A stretch of 34,036 bases of DNA from Verrucomicrobiota bacterium (GCA_016199935.1 JACQFS010000086.1:1-34036); one strand, 5' to 3'. Shown: positions 8,273 through 17,287, counted from the stretch's first letter. The notes: a model not told the origin generated them from the sequence alone. Numbers and translations: made by a program.

Positions 8273-8986
8273 ATGGGCCGCTCCATGAAACCCATCACCA
8301 CGTTCCTCTCGCTCGGCCTCCTGCTCGCCGCCGGAATTTTGCCCGCCGCCGAGCCGCTCCGCCTCGCCATCCTCGGCGACTCGACCGTGTGCGCTTATCC
8401 GGCCGACAAATCGGAGCGCGGCTGGGGCATGTATGTGGCGGAGTGGTTCAAACCGGGCACGGTGACGGTGACGAACTTCGCGAAGAGCGGGCGCAGCACC
8501 AAGAGCTTCATCAAGGAAGGCCTGTGGGAAAAGGCGAAGCAGACCAAGCCAGACTTCGTTTTCATTCAATTTGGCCACAACGATTCGCACGCGAAGGGCC
8601 GGCCGGAAGCGACCGACGCCAGCGGCGACTTCAAGGATTTCCTCCGCCGCTACGCCGACGAAGCGCGCGCGCTCGGCGCCACCCCCATCTTCGTCACGCC
8701 GATGCACCGGCGGGTCTTTCATTCGGACGGCACGCTGGACGACATCCTCAAACCCTACGCCGCCGCGATGAAGGAGGTCGCCGCGGAGAAGCACGCCGCG
8801 GTGATTGACCTGCACGCGTCGAGCGGCGCGCTGGTGCTCAAGCTCGGCGAGCAAGCCTCCGCCGCGCACGCGAACAAGGCCGGCGACCGCACGCATTTCA
8901 ACGAAGCTGGTGCGCGCGCGATGGCGGAACTGGTGCGGAAAGAGTTGCCGAAAGCGGAGCCGCGGCTGGCGGAGCGGCTGAAGTGA
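8273..8986 (+). CDS. SGNH/GDSL hydrolase, rhamnogalacturonan acetylesterase-like
   Basis: Exported serine esterase predicted to remove acetyl groups from plant polysaccharides such as pectin. The signal peptide spans about 5-26 (hydrophobic FLSLGLLLAAGIL, cleavage near PAAE). SGNH blocks are clear: GDST with nucleophile S37 (block I), SGRST with G73 (block II), GHND with N103 (block III), and DRTHF with D205 and H208 (block V). The 237-aa length matches rhamnogalacturonan acetylesterases. The ATG at 8273 has AAGGCGG upstream; the in-frame ATG at 8285 (MKPITTFL) is an equally plausible start. The substrate is inferred from the family and from the nearby sulfatase and hydrolase genes. Confidence 0.88.
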   Translation: MGRSMKPITTFLSLGLLLAAGILPAAEPLRLAILGDSTVCAYPADKSERGWGMYVAEWFKPGTVTVTNFAKSGRSTKSFIKEGLWEKAKQTKPDFVFIQFGHNDSHAKGRPEATDASGDFKDFLRRYADEARALGATPIFVTPMHRRVFHSDGTLDDILKPYAAAMKEVAAEKHAAVIDLHASSGALVLKLGEQASAAHANKAGDRTHFNEAGARAMAELVRKELPKAEPRLAERLK

Positions 8987-9165
8987 ACCGGCGGGAAAAA
9001 ATGTTTGCATCTGCCAACGGCTTCGACCAGTTTCACGCGCAGTCAATCAAAGCTGCAAACTTCTCGACCGGCAAAATCCTCCAGTGAACCCCGTTTCAGA
9101 GACCATTTGAATCCCGACGACCGGGAACCGTCCGAGCAAGTGACAGTCAACCAACCACAACCTCC

Positions 9166-9540
9166 ATGAGCACCAAATTATTCGTCGGCAACCTGCCCTT
9201 CAGCGTCACGCAAAACGATCTTCAAGAACTCTTCTCGGCCCACGGCGTGGTCGTCGAGGTCGCCGTCATGCTCGACCGCGAGACCGGCCGCCCCCGCGGC
9301 TTCGCGTTCGTGACCATGGAGTCCGCCGAGGCCGCCCAGGCCGCGATCGCGGCGCTGGCCGGCAAGAATTTCCAAGGCCGCGACCTCACGGTCAACGAGG
9401 CGCGCCCCCGTGAAGACCGCACGCCCGGCGGCGGCGGAGGTGGTGGTTATCGCGGCGGCGGTGAACGCCGGGGCGGCGGTGGTGGTGGTGGTGGCGGTTA
9501 CCGTGGTGGCGACGGCGGCGGTGGGCGCGATCGCTACTAA
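9166..9540 (+). CDS. glycine-rich RRM RNA-binding protein
   Basis: Small cytoplasmic RNA-binding protein of the bacterial RRM family found in cyanobacteria, Verrucomicrobiota and others. A single RRM spans residues 3-80, with RNP2 LFVGNL (5-10) and RNP1 RGFAFVTM (about 44-51), both with the RNA-stacking aromatic residues. Residues 86-124 are a Gly/Arg/Tyr tail (GGGGYRGG and GERRGGGG units) resembling an RGG box. Such proteins are often cold-induced and may act as RNA chaperones; that role is inferred from relatives. It is monocistronic, with its own terminator just downstream. Confidence 0.93.
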   Translation: MSTKLFVGNLPFSVTQNDLQELFSAHGVVVEVAVMLDRETGRPRGFAFVTMESAEAAQAAIAALAGKNFQGRDLTVNEARPREDRTPGGGGGGGYRGGGERRGGGGGGGGGYRGGDGGGGRDRY

Positions 9541-9567
9541 TTTCTTCCGCGGACGCGGAATGATTTC

Positions 9568-9605
9568 AAAACGCGGGACGCTGGCAACGGCGCCCCGCGT
9601 TTTTC
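9568..9605 (+). terminator. intrinsic terminator after the RRM gene
   Basis: A 10-bp stem AAAACGCGGG (9568-9577) / CCCGCGTTTT (9594-9603), with the closing T-run TTTTTCTTT. It is placed 28 bp after the stop codon and 93 bp before the next gene. Confidence 0.85.
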
Positions 9606-9696
9606 TTTGCTCACGCGCGACGCGCTTGAATTGACCGGACCATGACTCTCCGCCGTTGACCGAATTTCCCCGCCGGGGCAGCGTCCGCTTCATCGC

Positions 9697-11157
9697 ATGA
9701 AACCCATTCTCCGCCTGCTCGCATTTGCGTTCGCCATTGCCGCGCTGCACTCGGCCCCCGGCCCTCTGCATGCCGCGCCCGCTACCAAGCGTCCCAACAT
9801 TCTCTGGCTGATCGCCGAGGATTTCTGTCCTGACCTCGGCTGCTACGGCACGAAGGAAGTGTGGACGCCGAACCTCGACCGGCTCGCGGCGCAGGGGATG
9901 CGCTACACGCGCTGCTTCACCACCGCGCCCGTGTGCAGCGCGAGCCGCTCGGCGTTCATGACCGGGATGTATCAGACGACCATCGGCGCGCACCATCACC
10001 GCTCACACCGCGACGATGGCTATCGCGTGCCCGAGGGCGTCAAGCCGCTGCCCGACTGGATGCGCGAGGCGGGCTACTTCACCGCGAATCTCGTGGAGAT
10101 GCCGCTGGACTTCGGCTTCAAGGGCACGGGCAAAACGGACTGGAACTTCACCTACGACGCCAAGCCATTTGAATCTTCGCGATGGGACGATTTGAAATCG
10201 CACCAGCCGTTTTACGCGCAGATCAATTTCCACGAGAAGCACCGCGCCTTCAACGGACCCAAGCGCGCGGATCGCGCGAAACTTTTCCTGCCGCCGATCT
10301 ATCCCGACCACCCGGTGGCGCGCGAGGACTGGGGCAAGTATCTCGACGCCGCAACCGAACTCGACCGCAAGGTGGGCCTGATCCTGGCGCAATTGGAAAA
10401 GGACGGGCTCGCGGACAACACGATCATCATGTTCATCGGCGACCACGGCGAGGCGCACGTGCGCGGAAAGCAGTTCGTGTATGACGACGGCCTGAACATC
10501 CCGCTGCTCATCCGTTGGGCGAAAAGTTTTCCGCTCCCGAAAAATTTCACGGTCGGCGGCGTGAGCGACCAGCTCATCCCGGCGATTGACTTCGCGCCGA
10601 CTTTCCTCGACGCGGCCGGCCATGCGAAGCCCGCGAAGATGCAGGGCCGCATTTTTCTCGGCGACCACGCCGAGCCAGCGCGCGAATACGCCTTCGGCGC
10701 GCGCGACCGTTGCGACGAGACGATGTTCCGCTTCCGCACCGCGCGCGACGCGCGCTACCGCTACATCAAAAACTTCATGCCGGAGCGTCCCTTCCTCCAG
10801 GCCAACGACTACAAGGAGCGCAGCTATCCCGTGTGGAACCTCATCAAGGAACTCGGCGCCCAGGGCAAGCTCACCGAGTGGCAAAAAAATTTCTACCTCG
10901 CGCCCACGATGCCGCCGGAGGAGTTGTTCGACACGCAGACCGACCCTTGGTGCATGAACAACCTCGCCGCCTCCACCAGGCCCGAGCACGTCACGGCGCT
11001 GAAACGTCTGCGCACGGAGTTGGAAAAATGGCTCGTCGAATCGGACGATCAGGGTCGCTTCCCCGAACCGCCCGAAGTCACTGCGCGCAAGGGCGCGACT
11101 AAAGCTGGCGGCGATCCGGAAAAGAAACCGAAGAAGGGAAAAAAGAAAGCCGCGTGA
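9697..11157 (+). CDS. secreted sulfatase (formylglycine-type arylsulfatase family)
   Basis: Alkaline-phosphatase-superfamily sulfatase, predicted to hydrolyse sulfate esters on polysaccharides outside the cytoplasm. The signal peptide covers about 1-27 (cleavage near LHAAPA). The metal-binding opening is RPNILWLIAEDFCPDLGCYG (32-51). The formylglycine motif is C80-S-A-S-R84, with Ala in place of the usual Pro of CxPxR. The second metal block is near MFIGDHGEAHVRGKQ (about 246-260). The tail is Lys-rich (PEKKPKKGKKK). The length of 486 aa is standard. Conversion of C80 needs a formylglycine-generating enzyme, which is not in this window. The exact substrate cannot be read from sequence. Confidence 0.93.
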   Translation: MKPILRLLAFAFAIAALHSAPGPLHAAPATKRPNILWLIAEDFCPDLGCYGTKEVWTPNLDRLAAQGMRYTRCFTTAPVCSASRSAFMTGMYQTTIGAHHHRSHRDDGYRVPEGVKPLPDWMREAGYFTANLVEMPLDFGFKGTGKTDWNFTYDAKPFESSRWDDLKSHQPFYAQINFHEKHRAFNGPKRADRAKLFLPPIYPDHPVAREDWGKYLDAATELDRKVGLILAQLEKDGLADNTIIMFIGDHGEAHVRGKQFVYDDGLNIPLLIRWAKSFPLPKNFTVGGVSDQLIPAIDFAPTFLDAAGHAKPAKMQGRIFLGDHAEPAREYAFGARDRCDETMFRFRTARDARYRYIKNFMPERPFLQANDYKERSYPVWNLIKELGAQGKLTEWQKNFYLAPTMPPEELFDTQTDPWCMNNLAASTRPEHVTALKRLRTELEKWLVESDDQGRFPEPPEVTARKGATKAGGDPEKKPKKGKKKAA

Positions 11158-11175
11158 GCTGACGGCGGCGCAGGC

Positions 11176-11544
11176 TCACTGATGATGGGGCGTCAACTGC
11201 GTGCCGTGGCCATCGTCCTCAGATTCATCGGCGTCGTCAACCCGACGCAGCCAGAGATAGAACCGCAACCCCATCGCCACCAGCAGGACGACCGGAAACG
11301 CCGCGATCCAACCCAGGGCCGTCAGCACCGGGCGCCAGTAGTCCTCCACGGCACTGCCCAATTCCGTGGACAGCCACAGGCTGAAAATGGCACACACCAC
11401 CGGCGTGATGGCGAAGGTCAGCGTGGTGAAAACATGCCGGCGCAGGGGCGAATCCGCCGCGGGCGCGTAGTGCATGAAGGCCCACAACGCCAGCCCGTTG
11501 AGCGGGATCAACGTCGCCAACAAGGTGATAATCAGGGCACTCAT
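11176..11544 (-). CDS. small three-helix membrane protein, unknown
   Basis: A 122-aa protein with three hydrophobic segments (about 3-25, 38-60 and 72-95) and an acidic/His tail (DDADESEDDGHGT). I do not recognise the family. It is convergent with the sulfatase gene (18 bp apart) and divergent from the alpha/beta hydrolase. Hydrophobic content and normal codon use support a real gene. The ribosome binding site is weak (GGTGAGG lies about 18 bp upstream). Confidence 0.6.
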   Translation of the reverse strand: MSALIITLLATLIPLNGLALWAFMHYAPAADSPLRRHVFTTLTFAITPVVCAIFSLWLSTELGSAVEDYWRPVLTALGWIAAFPVVLLVAMGLRFYLWLRRVDDADESEDDGHGTQLTPHHQ

Positions 11545-11651
11545 GCGCGTTTGTTGTTTGCCTCACCGACCTCGCCGGTCGGAGAAGCGCAGACAAAAAG
11601 CAGGAATCAGTCCCACCGCGACACCCGGGCGCATCCGGGCACCGGCGGACC

Positions 11652-11670
11652 GCGAGCCGTCCCGGCTCGC
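11652..11670. repeat. palindromic hairpin upstream of the hydrolase
   Basis: A perfect 8-bp inverted repeat, GCGAGCCG (11652-11659) / CGGCTCGC (11663-11670), with a TCC loop. It lies 20 bp before the first usable start codon of the alpha/beta hydrolase, where a signal peptide would be expected. Confidence 0.6.
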
Positions 11671-11690
11671 AGCTGCCCCGCACCGACCTC

Positions 11691-12686
11691 TTGCTTTGGC
11701 GTGACGAGGCGAATGTCATCCGGCCAGTCCGTTCCGTGGCGGACTGGCAGCAGCGGCGCGCGGAAATTTTGCGCGGAATGCAGGCCGTGATGGGGCCGTT
11801 GCCCGGTGCCGAGAAACGCTGCGCGCTCGACGTGAAGGTCGAGGAGGAAGTGGACTACGGCGCTTACGTTCGCCGGCTCATCACCTACCAGGCCGAGCCG
11901 GGCGGACGCGCGCTCGCCTACCTTTGCATTCCGAAGGCGGCGCTGAGTTCGTCGCGAAAATTTCCCGGTGTGCTTTGCCTGCACGGGACCGACAACCGCA
12001 TCGGGCACGGCGTCGTCATCGAAGGCATCGGCACCACGCCCAACCGCCAATACGCGACCGAGCTGGCGCGGCGCGGCTACGTGACCATCGCGCCCAATTA
12101 TCCGCTGCTCGCCAAATACCAGCCCGACCTCAAGTCCCTCGGCTACGCGAGCGGCACGATGAAGGCGATCTGGGACAACGTGCGCGCGCTCGATCTGCTC
12201 GACTCGCTCCCTTCCGTGCGGCGCGGAAAGTTTGGCGCGATCGGTCACTCGCTCGGCGGGCACAACTCGGTTTACACCGCAGTCTTCGACGAGCGCATCG
12301 CCGCGGTCGCGTCGAGCTGCGGGCTGGACTCCTACCTCGACTACATGAACGGCAACCCCAAGGTCTGGCGACTCGAACAAGGCTGGTGCCAGACGCGCTA
12401 CTTGCCGCGACTGGCGGACTACGCGGGCCGGCTGGAGGAAATCCCATTCGACTTCCACGAACTGATCGGCGCGCTCGCGCCGCGCCGAGTCTTCATCGCC
12501 GCGCCGTTGAAGGACGCGAATTTCAAATGGGAGAGCGTGGACCGCATCGCCGCCGCGGCGTCACAGGTCTATCGGCTTTACGGCAAACCGGAGAACCTCC
12601 GCGTCGAACATCCCGACTGCCCGCACGATTTCCCCGACGAGATGCGGCAGATCGCGTATCGGATGTTTGATGAAGTGCTGAAGTGA
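11691..12686 (+). CDS. alpha/beta hydrolase, acetylxylan-esterase/dienelactone-hydrolase-like; N-terminus uncertain
   Basis: Predicted esterase or peptidase-like hydrolase. Features are the oxyanion region LCLHGTD (96-102), the nucleophile elbow GHSLGG with S187 (about 185-190), a probable acid D275 (PLKDANF) and the catalytic H312 (HPDCPHDFP). The family usually begins with a signal peptide followed by LPRTDLL-like sequence. Here the frame is open from 11532 and reads QLPRTDLLLWRDE across the supposed start, but no ATG or GTG exists upstream in frame. TTG at 11691 is the first usable start and lacks a ribosome binding site. The 5' end may therefore have been altered, perhaps by the palindromic element at 11652-11670. 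The catalytic part looks intact. Confidence 0.75.
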   Translation: MLWRDEANVIRPVRSVADWQQRRAEILRGMQAVMGPLPGAEKRCALDVKVEEEVDYGAYVRRLITYQAEPGGRALAYLCIPKAALSSSRKFPGVLCLHGTDNRIGHGVVIEGIGTTPNRQYATELARRGYVTIAPNYPLLAKYQPDLKSLGYASGTMKAIWDNVRALDLLDSLPSVRRGKFGAIGHSLGGHNSVYTAVFDERIAAVASSCGLDSYLDYMNGNPKVWRLEQGWCQTRYLPRLADYAGRLEEIPFDFHELIGALAPRRVFIAAPLKDANFKWESVDRIAAAASQVYRLYGKPENLRVEHPDCPHDFPDEMRQIAYRMFDEVLK

Positions 12687-12700
12687 AGCGGCCGGGGAAA

Positions 12701-12852
12701 ATCCGAAACTCGAAATCCGAAATCCGAAACAAATCCAAATCACCGAAACGGAAATGACCGAAACAGGCGATGCGCGCCGGTTTCGGTCATTCGACCTTTT
12801 GGATTTTGCGCTTGTTTCGGATTTCGGGTTTCGAGCTTCGAGCTTTTGAATC
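12701..12852. repeat. long palindrome of CGAAATCC-type repeats, probable bidirectional terminator
   Basis: The left arm (12701-12764) is built of CCGAAA/ACTCGAAATCC words. The right arm (12780-12852) is its imperfect reverse complement. The innermost stem is perfect: ATGACCGAAAC (12754-12764) / GTTTCGGTCAT (12780-12790), with a 15-nt loop. It fills the gap between two convergent genes, so it may end both transcripts, although its length and internal repetition suggest a dispersed palindromic element. Confidence 0.8.
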
Positions 12853-12854
12853 CT

Positions 12855-13619
<765 letters not shown>

Positions 13620-13625
13620 TCAGAC

Positions 13626-13640
13626 GCCCGGCTGCCGGGC
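13626..13640. repeat. short perfect hairpin between enzyme I and nucleotidyltransferase genes
   Basis: GCCCGGC-T-GCCGGGC, a 7-bp stem with a single-base loop. The T-run is on the side that would terminate plus-strand transcription, so it is unlikely to terminate the minus-strand enzyme I transcript. Confidence 0.5.
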
Positions 13641-13677
13641 AAGTTTTTCGTGCGGAAAAAAGCAGGTGGGGGCCGGT

Positions 13678-15453
13678 TCATTGGTTCTCGAACAGGCTCG
13701 GCGCGATGTCCCGCGCGAGCTGCTGGGCGCGCTTCAACACCTCCGCGCCGTTTTCCGAGTTCAGCGCGAAGGCGGCCAACTCCTTCGCCTCCGCCATTTT
13801 CAGACGGCGCACCAGGAATTTCACCGGCGGCACCAGCGCCCCGGCCGCGCTCAGTTCGTCCACGCCCAGGCCCAGCAGCAGCGGCACGAAGACCGGATCG
13901 CTCGCCATCTCGCCGCACACGCCGCACCAGATGCCGTGCCGGTGCGCGGCCTCCACCGTGAGCTGGATGAGCCGGAGAATCGCGGGATGCGCGGGATCGT
14001 AGAGGTGCGCGATGCGCTCGTTGAGCCGGTCCACGGCGAGCGAATACTGGATGAGGTCGTTGGTGCCGATGCTGAAAAATTTCACCCGCTTCGCGAGCGC
14101 GTCGGCGATCAGCACGGCGCTCGGGATTTCGATCATCACGCCCACGTCCATCGCGTCGTTGAACGCCACGCCCTCGCGCCGGAGTTCCTCCTTGCACGCA
14201 TCGAGCATCGCGTTCGCCTCCGTCAGCTCCTGCAGGCCGGAGATCATCGGATACATTATTTTAACATTGCCGAACGCGCTCGCGCGCAGGATGGCACGAA
14301 GCTGCGCGCGGAAAACGGCCGGCTCCTGGAGGCAATAACGGATCGCGCGCCAGCCGAGGAACGGGTTCATCTCCTTCGGCACGTCCACGTGCGACGCGAA
14401 CTTGTCCCCGCCGAGATCGAGCGTGCGGATGATCACCGGCTGCGGGTTCAGCGCCTCGGCCACCTTGCGGTATTCCTGAAACTGCTCCTCCTCCGTCGGC
14501 GACACGGCGCGGTTGATGAAAAGATATTCCGTGCGAAACAGCCCGACACCCTCGGCACCCGAATCCTTCACCAACTCGATGTCGTCCGCGCCCTCGACGT
14601 TCGCCGAGAGCGTGATGCTTGCGCCGTCGAACGTGACGGCCGGCTTGTCGCGCACGTCCTGCAACTTCGCCGCGAGGTCCACCTGCTTGCGCACGATCTG
14701 GCCATACTCGAAAAGCGTCTGGTCGGTCGGGTTGAGGATGATGATTCCGTTGTAGCCGTCGAGCAGCGCGTATTGGCCGGACTCCAGCGTGCGGCTGGCG
14801 TTCTTCAACCCCACCACCGCCGGAATCTGGAGCGAGCGCGCGAGGATCGCCGTGTGCGAGGTCTTGCCGCCCACGTCGGTCACGAAGCCGAGCACCATTT
14901 TCTTGTCGAGCTGCGCGGTCTTCGACGGCGGAAGATCGTGCGCCACGATGATGCACGGCTCGCGGAGCTTCGGCAGCTCGTGCTCCGAGGCGCGGCCGGC
15001 GAGGTTGGCGAGCACGCGCGACGTCACGTCGCGCATGTCGGTGGCGCGCTCGCGCAAGTAGTCGTCGTCCACGGCCGCGAGGCTCTTCATGTAATGGTCC
15101 GCGACATCGGAGAAGGCGGCCTCGGCGTTGAGGCGCTTTTCGGAAATGAGTTTCATCACCTCGTCGAGCAGCGTCGGGTCCTCAAGCACGAGCAGGTGCG
15201 CGTCGAAAATGCTCGCGTCCTTCGCGCCCATCGCGGACTCGACCTTCGCCTGCACGCCGAGCACCTGCTGGCGCGTGGCCATGAGCGCCTGCTCGAGCCG
15301 GTCAATTTCCGACTGCGTGGCCAGCGCGGGGATTTCGTGCCGGGGAATGCTCGCCGCCGCGTCCGTCATGACGACAAGCCGTCCGCGGCAAACCCCGGCC
15401 GAAACCGGGATGCCGCGGATGACCTTCTCACCAGTCCTCGTCGCGTCGGGCAC
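13678..15453 (-). CDS. ptsI: phosphoenolpyruvate-protein phosphotransferase (PTS enzyme I)
   Basis: Takes phosphate from phosphoenolpyruvate and passes it to HPr. The domain order is normal: an N-terminal HPr-binding helical domain, the phosphohistidine loop GGKTSHTAILAR with H200, then the TIM-barrel PEP-binding domain with RTEYLFINR, FLGWRAIRYCL, FSIGTNDLIQYSLAVDR and the late CGVCGEMASDP block. I chose the GTG at 15453 (591 aa) because the family starts near EKVIRGIPVSAG; the longer open frame to 15555 reads through a palindromic repeat. The start lacks a clear ribosome binding site. HPr and sugar permeases are not nearby, so the system may be regulatory rather than for sugar uptake; that is inference. 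Confidence 0.93.
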   Translation of the reverse strand: MPDATRTGEKVIRGIPVSAGVCRGRLVVMTDAAASIPRHEIPALATQSEIDRLEQALMATRQQVLGVQAKVESAMGAKDASIFDAHLLVLEDPTLLDEVMKLISEKRLNAEAAFSDVADHYMKSLAAVDDDYLRERATDMRDVTSRVLANLAGRASEHELPKLREPCIIVAHDLPPSKTAQLDKKMVLGFVTDVGGKTSHTAILARSLQIPAVVGLKNASRTLESGQYALLDGYNGIIILNPTDQTLFEYGQIVRKQVDLAAKLQDVRDKPAVTFDGASITLSANVEGADDIELVKDSGAEGVGLFRTEYLFINRAVSPTEEEQFQEYRKVAEALNPQPVIIRTLDLGGDKFASHVDVPKEMNPFLGWRAIRYCLQEPAVFRAQLRAILRASAFGNVKIMYPMISGLQELTEANAMLDACKEELRREGVAFNDAMDVGVMIEIPSAVLIADALAKRVKFFSIGTNDLIQYSLAVDRLNERIAHLYDPAHPAILRLIQLTVEAAHRHGIWCGVCGEMASDPVFVPLLLGLGVDELSAAGALVPPVKFLVRRLKMAEAKELAAFALNSENGAEVLKRAQQLARDIAPSLFENQ

Positions 15454-15519
15454 GCGCGGAGAATAGCGGACGCACGCGAAATTGAAAATCAAAATCCCGG
15501 TCGGGGCGGAGAAAATGCC

Positions 15520-15578
15520 AAATGACGAAATCCAAATGACGGGCCCACCCGCCATTCGTCATTCGGATTTCGTCATTC
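15520..15578. repeat. palindromic AATGACGAAATCC element between divergent genes
   Basis: The left arm AATGACGAAATCCAAATGAC (15521-15540) reappears inverted, with small changes, in the right arm at about 15553-15578 (GTCATTCGGATTTCGTCATT). It separates the divergent ptsI and aroK genes and inflates the open reading frames of both, which is why the downstream starts were chosen. Confidence 0.75.
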
Positions 15579-15623
15579 CTTTTGCCGCTGTCCAACTTCC
15601 GCCCGTTCCGCTTAACTCGCCGC

Positions 15624-16163
15624 GTGACCGGCAAACTCCGCAACATCGCGCTCATCGGCTTCATGGGCGTCGGCAAATCCTCCGTCGGGCGCATGGCCGC
15701 GGCCGCGCTCGGCTACGATTTCGTGGACACCGACGAGCTCATCGAGCAGCGCGCCGGGGCGAAAGTGCCGGAAATTTTTCAGCACCAGGGCGAGCCCGCG
15801 TTTCGTGAAATGGAGCGCGCCATCCTGCGCGAACTGGCCGGCTGGAGCCGCAAGGTCGTCGCCACCGGCGGTGGCCTCGCCGCACAACCGGGCAACCTCG
15901 ACGAGCTCAAGCGGCACGCCCTCGTCGTCTGCCTCTGGGCCGCGCCGGAGACCGTGTGGGAACGCGTGCGGCACCAGACGCACCGGCCGCTGCTGAACGT
16001 CCCCGACCCCGTCGCGCGCATCCGCGAATTGCTCGCCGAGCGCGAGCCATTCTACAAACAGGCCGACCTGTTGCTCACCACCGACCAGCGTTCAAGCAAG
16101 CAACTCGCGCAGCTCGTCGTCGCCGAATACCGCCGGCTCCAAGGCGGGCACGCGTCGTCGTGA
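15624..16163 (+). CDS. aroK: shikimate kinase
   Basis: Phosphorylates shikimate with ATP on the way to chorismate and aromatic amino acids. P-loop GFMGVGKSS follows NIALI. Shikimate-binding residues lie in DFVDTDELIE, in FREMERAIL and in ATGGGLAAQ (the GGG motif). The LID region includes RHQTHRPLL. From the GTG at 15624 the protein is 179 aa, the usual length. Longer frames start with TTG at 15582 inside a repeat. Its TGA overlaps the GTG of the queG gene (GTGA), so the two are translationally coupled, although the pathways are unrelated. Confidence 0.92.
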   Translation: MTGKLRNIALIGFMGVGKSSVGRMAAAALGYDFVDTDELIEQRAGAKVPEIFQHQGEPAFREMERAILRELAGWSRKVVATGGGLAAQPGNLDELKRHALVVCLWAAPETVWERVRHQTHRPLLNVPDPVARIRELLAEREPFYKQADLLLTTDQRSSKQLAQLVVAEYRRLQGGHASS

Positions 16164-17287
16164 AGGCGCGGCTCCAGCAGCGCGCGCGCGAACTCGGCTT
16201 CGACGCCTGCCGCGTCACCACCGCCGCCGCGCCCGCCGACGCCGACCATTTTCACGCCTGGCTCGCCGACGGTCGCCACGGAGAAATGACGTGGCTCGCG
16301 CGCAACGCGGACAAGCGCACGGATCCGCAGCGAGTGCTGCCGGGAGCAAGGAGCATCGTGTGCGTGGCCGCGGCTTACTCGGCGGATCGGGCCGAGTCAG
16401 TGGTCAGTGGTCAGTGGTCCGTTGCCAACAACGACGCCGCACGCCCACCACGGACCACGGACCACGGACCACGGACAACTGACCACGGACAACCGACCAC
16501 CGGCGTCGTCGCCCGCTACGCGCGCTTCACGGATTACCACGACGTGCTCGCGGAAAAACTGAAGCAGCTCTCCAATTTCATCTCCACCCTCGCCCCCGAG
16601 TCGCGTTCGCTCTGGTATGTGGACACCGGGCCGCTGCTCGAACGCGACCTCGCGCAACGCGCCGGCCTCGGCTTCATCGGCAAGCACACCAACCTCATCA
16701 GCCGCGGGCTGGGCAACTGGTTTTTCCTCGCCGAAATCCTGACGACGGCGGAGCTGGAGCCGGATGCGCCGGAGAAAAACCGCTGCGGCACCTGCGCGCG
16801 CTGCCTCGCCGCGTGCCCGACGCAGTGCATCACCGCGCCGTTCCAGCTCGACGCGCGCCGCTGCATTTCCTACCTCACCATCGAGCTGAAGGGCAGCATC
16901 CCCGTCGAGCTGCGCCCGCTCATCGGCAACCGCATCTACGGCTGCGACGACTGCCTCGCCGTCTGCCCGTGGAACAAATTCGCGCGCGAAGGCGCGTTGA
17001 TGAAACCGCACGCGCGCGCGGAGTTTTTAACGCCCGACCTGCTGGAGCTGCTCGCGCTCGACAACGCCGGTTTCAAAAAGAAATTCGCCGGCACCCCGAT
17101 GCTGCGGACGAAACGCCGCGGCCTGCTGCGCAACGTCTGCGTCGCCCTCGGCAACGTGGGCGACGCGCACGCACTGCCGGCGCTGCTGAAGGCGACGAGC
17201 GACGCGGAACCGCTCGTTGCGGAACATGCGCGCTGGGCCATGGAGCAAATCGAGGCGAGGGAAAAAGCAGCAAGCGCACGGACGTAG
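16160..17287 (+). CDS. queG: epoxyqueuosine reductase with in-frame repeat insertion
   Basis: Cobalamin- and iron-sulfur-dependent enzyme for the last step of queuosine synthesis in tRNA. The two [4Fe-4S] motifs are CGTCARCLAACP and CDDCLAVCPWNKF, with the catalytic-region blocks GFIGKHTNLIS and WYVDTGPLLERDLA. The C-terminus (about 300-370) looks like a HEAT-repeat segment (LRNVCVALGNVGDAHALPALL). The GTG at 16160 overlaps the aroK stop. Between CVAAAYSAD and VVARYARFTDYHDV, relatives have a short loop. Here about 36 residues (SVVSGQWSVANN ... RTTDHGPRTTDHGQPTTG) are encoded by a palindromic repeat. The frame is kept and all catalytic motifs remain, so the enzyme is probably active. Confidence 0.92.
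   Translation: MKARLQQRARELGFDACRVTTAAAPADADHFHAWLADGRHGEMTWLARNADKRTDPQRVLPGARSIVCVAAAYSADRAESVVSGQWSVANNDAARPPRTTDHGPRTTDHGQPTTGVVARYARFTDYHDVLAEKLKQLSNFISTLAPESRSLWYVDTGPLLERDLAQRAGLGFIGKHTNLISRGLGNWFFLAEILTTAELEPDAPEKNRCGTCARCLAACPTQCITAPFQLDARRCISYLTIELKGSIPVELRPLIGNRIYGCDDCLAVCPWNKFAREGALMKPHARAEFLTPDLLELLALDNAGFKKKFAGTPMLRTKRRGLLRNVCVALGNVGDAHALPALLKATSDAEPLVAEHARWAMEQIEAREKAASART
16396..16503. repeat. palindromic repeat element inside queG
   Basis: About 108 bp made of a left part with three copies of GTCAGTG followed by GTCCGTTG, and a right part with four copies of CCACGGA followed by CAACTGACCACGGAC. The right part is an imperfect reverse complement of the left. The length preserves the reading frame. 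It encodes roughly residues 80-115 of QueG. Confidence 0.85.

Noticed and set aside
6703-8808. 701-aa open frame on the plus strand
   Set aside because: It crosses the antisense of the FN3 gene, the 41-bp array and an alternative frame of the esterase gene; no recognisable domain.
13626-13650. terminator for ptsI
   Set aside because: The T-run is on the wrong side for minus-strand transcription.
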